Shown in pieces: positions 23,727-26,634 of a stretch of DNA of 26,634 nt; position 1 is the stretch's first letter; every line of letters starts with the position of its first letter. Position numbers and translations under genes: made by a program. Source of the stretch: a virus; IMG/VR virus record IMGVR_UViG_3300033571_012232, positions 1-26,634 of that record; one strand, written 5' to 3'. The notes under the pieces are model-generated. The model saw only the letters and a program-made list of their open reading frames with translations, had not been told where the DNA came from and did no database searches.

Positions 23727-23884
23727 TACTTTTTCTTAACGGTTTTAGCCGATTGTTTCAATGCTTTTGCAGTAGGAGCGCCTTTTGATCCGGGCTTCCT
23801 CATCTTCTCGCCGCTACCAGCAGCAATGCGTTCCCGTTTAGCGTGGATATTAGCCCACAATCCTTGTTGTTTAGTTCTTGCCAT
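23726..23884 (-). CDS. Tiny basic phage protein (LWANIHAKRERIAAGSGEKMRKPGSKGAPT)
   Basis: 52 residues, read directly from the sequence. QQGLWANIHAKRERIAAGSG and KMRKPGSKGAPTAKA form a signature very common in tiny phage proteins of unknown function. The C-terminus is Lys-rich. The ATG follows an AATT leader and its stop shares a base with the next ATG (TAATG), so it is co-translated. Confidence 0.8.
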   Translation of the reverse strand: MARTKQQGLWANIHAKRERIAAGSGEKMRKPGSKGAPTAKALKQSAKTVKKK

Positions 23885-23886
23885 AA

Positions 23887-24126
23887 TTACATTGTTGTAA
23901 AGTTTCCAGAAGAAGCGTCAGTGTCTTCATCATTTTTTGAAGATAAGTCAATCAATTCTTTAATTGCGTATTCAAAACCTTCTTTGAATTTTGCTTGCAA
24001 TGCTACTTGTTCTATGCTCTTGCCGTTGCAAAGAGGAATGCGTGATCGGTAGTATTCAATCAGTTTATTGTTTGACTTAATAAGATATTCTCGAAGAGCA
24101 ACGCTATCGGATTCTTTCCACTTCAT
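23887..24126 (-). CDS. Small helical protein, unknown
   Basis: 79 residues. Helices include SVALREYLIKSNNKLIEYYRSRIP and IEQVALQAKFKEGFEYAIKEL, with an acidic Ser/Asp/Thr-rich tail ending GNFTTM. No family is recognised. The ATG is preceded by AAATT; the stop lies 2 nt from the next ATG. It sits between the tagged proteins and the scaffold cluster. Confidence 0.65.
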   Translation of the reverse strand: MKWKESDSVALREYLIKSNNKLIEYYRSRIPLCNGKSIEQVALQAKFKEGFEYAIKELIDLSSKNDEDTDASSGNFTTM

Positions 24127-24166
24127 AATTTGTTATAGATTTGTTTATTATTGTAAAGCGCCTCGA

Positions 24167-25006
24167 CTACTTCAGTCCGGCTTCAATAGCATCATACGAT
24201 GACATTGGCTTTTTTGTTAATGAATCCAATTTTTGTTGAATTTTTTTAGATTCATTTATTTGTTCTTCAGTTATATTTCCAGCAGATAAATCACCAGTAA
24301 GTATTCTTGCAATAATTGTATGTTTTAATGGTGTTTTATCTTTTATTTTTCCATATTCAGTTTCAGAAAATGCGGTTTCTTGTTCAGGCGTTAAATTGAA
24401 TGCAGGGGATATTTTATTTTCCTTTAGATATTGTCTAATAGCTTCGTTTTTTGCCACCAATTTTTGTTGCTCTGGAGTATTTTTGCTATATGGATTTAAT
24501 GTTATCGCATTATCTTCTGTTGCCATTCCTGCGACTTCCGGCCTTTTTTTGAAAAACTCTTCTTCGCTTTTGTATGGTTTTCTTACTGGATAACCATATA
24601 TTGATTCATCTTGATTTTTTGGAACAGAAAAATATCTATCACCAAACTTTTTAACTTCAAATCCTCGTTCAGCTTCTCCTTTAATCAAGTCATCGTGACT
24701 TGGATGACTTGCACCTTTTAGAACGATATAAGACTCACCAGAAGGAAGTCCATGCTCTTTGTATTTTTGGTAAATGTCTTCATTAACTTGAGTAACTGAA
24801 CCCATGTGTCCAAAATTCTTCCCCGGACTCAAATCTGGCAACATACCAGATTCTTCAGCAGTCTTGTAATCGTATTCACTGCTATCGGCATTAAATGGTT
24901 GCTTCAAAACTTTCTCCCTGTCTTTTTGGACTTCTGGAGAATATTGCGAGCCATTTGTGCTTGCAATTGAGTTTTGATACCTTGCCTGATAATTTGCTCC
25001 GCCCAT
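24167..25006 (-). CDS. Virion-associated protein candidate with MGG start and shared C-terminal tag
   Basis: 279 residues. It starts MGGANYQARYQN, then has a polar region with YSPEVQKDREKVLKQPF. A central stretch reads FGHMGSVTQVNEDIYQKYKE, SYIVLKGASHPSHDDLIKGE and RGFEVKKFGDRYFSVPKN, which looks like a small mixed alpha/beta domain. A charged helical end finishes KKPMSSYDAIEAGLK. Both the MGG start and the tag at the end match the neighbouring 201-aa protein, and the tag also matches the scaffold. The function is unknown; virion or assembly role inferred from place and tag. The ATG follows ATAAATT, 3 nt after the neighbour's stop. Confidence 0.7.
   Translation of the reverse strand: MGGANYQARYQNSIASTNGSQYSPEVQKDREKVLKQPFNADSSEYDYKTAEESGMLPDLSPGKNFGHMGSVTQVNEDIYQKYKEHGLPSGESYIVLKGASHPSHDDLIKGEAERGFEVKKFGDRYFSVPKNQDESIYGYPVRKPYKSEEEFFKKRPEVAGMATEDNAITLNPYSKNTPEQQKLVAKNEAIRQYLKENKISPAFNLTPEQETAFSETEYGKIKDKTPLKHTIIARILTGDLSAGNITEEQINESKKIQQKLDSLTKKPMSSYDAIEAGLK
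24170..24208 (-). repeat. Shared C-terminal tag PMSSYDAIEAGLK
   Basis: This is the last 13 codons of the 279-aa protein. The 18-base core AAGCCAATGTCATCGTAT is identical to the corresponding DNA at the end of the neighbouring gene (near 25034-25051). This indicates recent duplication or gene conversion of the tag segment. Confidence 0.65.
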
Positions 25007-25009
25007 AAT

Positions 25010-25615
25010 TTATAGCCCCGAATTTATTGCATTATACGATGACATTGGCTTTTGTTTTATTGATTCATTTTCTTGAGCAAAAAAAGGCAATCCCTTTGCT
25101 TCTCTTTCTTTTGCAAATCTAACTGCTTTTTGTTCGATTTTTTTACCTAATTCTGGATTTTCTGTAAAAATTTTATCTTCTGGAGTGGAAAGCAAGTATT
25201 TAATTTCATTGCTATCAAGTGTTGGAACCATTGTGGGAATAAGTTTTTCTCCGCTTCCCCAATCTACTCCAATAGATATTTCGCTTGATACTCCACTTGG
25301 ATCATCAAGTCTTTTCATTCCACCAAGAAATCCACTTCCCTTTTTTGTTCCGTCTGGACGAATGGAATTAGGATTAGATTTTAATTCAGTATTTACATCC
25401 CTTCCATAAAAATTCGCAATGCCATCTTTCGCGTTTTTTCCAGCATCAAGCAGCTTTCCTAGTTCAATTCCGCTATCTTCAACTGTTGGATTGTCAAATT
25501 TAGCATATGCCTTTTCTGTTTCATTAGACATTCCCTCGCTTTTCTCATCTTTTGTTACTTGATTTTGATATTTGCGATATGTCTTCATCGCTTCAGTTGT
25601 ATTTGATCCGCCCAT
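25010..25615 (-). CDS. Conserved phage protein with MGG start and shared C-terminal tag
   Basis: 201 residues using the ATG 4 nt after the portal stop, chosen because it gives the MGGSNTTEAMKTYRKYQNQ start that parallels the neighbour. A longer frame would extend 33 residues into the portal gene. The C-terminal half has GFLGGMKRLDDPSGVSSEIS, then IGVDWGSGEKLIPTMVPTLD, then EIKYLLSTPEDKI and an Ala/Lys helix. The combination 'GflG.lkr.dg..sTEiSigv...iPt.VPtL...Ei.yll...' is a recurrent, unassigned phage module often near portal and tail genes. It ends KQKPMSSYNAINSGL, like the next protein and the scaffold. Probably a virion protein. Confidence 0.8.
   Translation of the reverse strand: MGGSNTTEAMKTYRKYQNQVTKDEKSEGMSNETEKAYAKFDNPTVEDSGIELGKLLDAGKNAKDGIANFYGRDVNTELKSNPNSIRPDGTKKGSGFLGGMKRLDDPSGVSSEISIGVDWGSGEKLIPTMVPTLDSNEIKYLLSTPEDKIFTENPELGKKIEQKAVRFAKEREAKGLPFFAQENESIKQKPMSSYNAINSGL
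25013..25048 (-). repeat. Shared C-terminal tag PMSSYNAINSGL
   Basis: This is the last 12 codons of the 201-aa protein, matching 8 of the 12 aligned residues of the neighbour's PMSSYDAIEAGL and the scaffold's MSSGDAIDLGL pattern. The identical 18-base DNA core at the start of the tag suggests recent exchange between the two genes. Confidence 0.65.
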
Positions 25616-25619
25616 AATT

Positions 25620-26634
25620 TTATCCAGCAGTAGGAGGCTTTGGAGGGTTTGCAATATTTGCAATCGTTCCTGACATTGTTGGAGCTTGAGACTCTGAAAT
25701 TGCGCCAACTTCACGGGATTGTGCTACAACTGGCGCACGGCCTCCGCGACCACCAGAAGGCATTCCAGCACCAGCAGCAGGAGTAAGCTCTGGAGGAGGA
25801 GGCGTTCCATGTCCGGCAGTAAGATGTGCGAATGCTTGCTTTGCTGCCTGCTCATATTGCGCCGTATTAGAACCTTTAGCTTTCGCTTGCTGGACATGCC
25901 CCATGAAGTGCTGAAGCGCCTTCATAAATGGTTGAACCATCTCTGGAGGCAATGCGCCAGCTGGAGCCTGTTCAATCAATGGCATGAGCTTTTGAGAAAT
26001 AACATCAAGATGAACAATGTCATTGTCACGAGGAGAAACAGGAACCTCTTGTCCTGCGATAATGGATTGCAGTTCGATAATCTGCTGACGGGTTGCCTCA
26101 ATAGCAATTGTTTCAACTTGGTCTTTTGGCAGAATAACCGCATTAGCAATTTCTTCACCCATCTTACGGCTCCAATCGAGCTTTAGAAGCTCATCTTGGT
26201 TGACATTTGGGTTGCCAGTATAACGCTGAATCATCATATCCAGCATTGCGTTGTCTTGAGCTTGGGTATCTGCCAGCAACTCTTCGGCTGGACTAAACGC
26301 CATGAGAAGAATGTCAGAAGGAGGAAGGTTGCGCTCCAGCATATTCAAGCAACAATTAATGGCATCCTCATCCAAGTGTTCTGGAATCTCAAAAGGAACA
26401 AGGAATGACGGCAAATCCATCACAGAGCGATCAAAAGCATCAACAACATCACGCCTAGCCCAAACTGCGTTCGGAACCATTTGGCGAGCGATGTCAAGAC
26501 GAGTTTTAAGCTCACTAGCAGCTTTTACATGTTCTGGATGGCAGATGCCACGCTGCATACGCTCAACAGCTTTGGAATACTGCTTTGTCCAGCGCATAAG
26601 GATACCTTGGCGCAACTGATTTTCAATAGCCGCA
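25620..26634 (-). CDS. Portal-like protein, C-terminal part (partial)
   Basis: The frame is open to the right edge, so the N-terminus is missing; the visible 337 residues are the C-terminal part. A helical region (KAVERMQRGICHPEHVKAAS) leads to a middle segment with FLVPFEIPEHLDEDAINCCL and LERNLPPSDILLMAFSPAEE. Next come long helices with LLADTQAQDNAMLDMMIQRY and VETIAIEATRQQIIELQSII. It then shows VSPRDNDIVHLDVISQKL, which resembles the 'p.Dnd..Hl' stretch near the end of podovirus portal (head-tail connector) proteins. A low-complexity tail rich in Pro, Gly and Ala ends NPPKPPTAG. The next gene begins 4 nt later. Portal identity is inferred from the helical C-terminus, the DND..H motif and the following scaffold-like gene. 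Confidence 0.5.
   Translation of the reverse strand, partial: AAIENQLRQGILMRWTKQYSKAVERMQRGICHPEHVKAASELKTRLDIARQMVPNAVWARRDVVDAFDRSVMDLPSFLVPFEIPEHLDEDAINCCLNMLERNLPPSDILLMAFSPAEELLADTQAQDNAMLDMMIQRYTGNPNVNQDELLKLDWSRKMGEEIANAVILPKDQVETIAIEATRQQIIELQSIIAGQEVPVSPRDNDIVHLDVISQKLMPLIEQAPAGALPPEMVQPFMKALQHFMGHVQQAKAKGSNTAQYEQAAKQAFAHLTAGHGTPPPPELTPAAGAGMPSGGRGGRAPVVAQSREVGAISESQAPTMSGTIANIANPPKPPTAG

Noticed and set aside
25616-25714. Upstream extension of the 201-aa protein into the portal gene
   Set aside because: The extension is a Gln/Leu-rich shadow of the portal coding sequence; the inner ATG gives an MGG start like the neighbour's and directly follows the portal stop.

Overview
The window is a block of virion-assembly genes from an uncultivated tailed bacteriophage. 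It most resembles a podovirus-type tail. Evidence: a tail fibre ending in an S74-type chaperone, a pair of tail-tube proteins, long alanine/glutamine-rich proteins and a very large glycine-rich protein of the kind ejected with the DNA, a scaffold-like acidic coiled-coil protein, and a portal-like C-terminus. No integrase, replication or clear lysis gene is visible apart from a small holin candidate, so lifestyle and host cannot be read directly. Most start codons lack a Shine-Dalgarno sequence and instead follow an A/T-rich leader, often AATT directly before ATG. That would suit a host with leaderless-type or A-rich initiation such as Bacteroidota, but this is inference.

The plus strand (1-19042) holds 23 genes. 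In order: end of a tail fibre; a holin-like membrane protein; two small acidic or Pro/Ala-rich proteins; a tail-tube adaptor with about 900 inserted residues of beta repeats; a nozzle-like protein; two small proteins; a tandem pair of Q-rich internal proteins; a PAPS-reductase-like enzyme overlapping a CxxCxxCC protein; a second tandem Q-rich pair; two large internal or ejection proteins; and a run of very small, often overlapping genes (16374-19042) of the type recurring in environmental phages. One member of that run joins an HExxE-type domain to an ERV/ALR-like domain with an atypical CxC.

The minus strand (26634-19014) converges on this array, with a 29-nt overlap at 19014-19042. It begins with the C-terminus of a portal-like protein and continues with two tagged proteins, three tiny genes, the scaffold-like protein, a CAU-anticodon tRNA, and a tightly overlapping operon of three glycosyltransferases, a small unknown and a methyltransferase. 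No major capsid protein is visible, so the head module is split or lies outside the window.

The most unusual signal is a short C-terminal peptide (MSSx[D/N]AIxxGL) shared by the scaffold-like protein and two proteins encoded just after the portal. The core also appears near the scaffold N-terminus. It looks like a docking tag that could bring several proteins to the same partner during head assembly. Together with two further tandem paralog pairs on the plus strand, some also sharing end motifs, this suggests duplication and tag-sharing among internal virion proteins.
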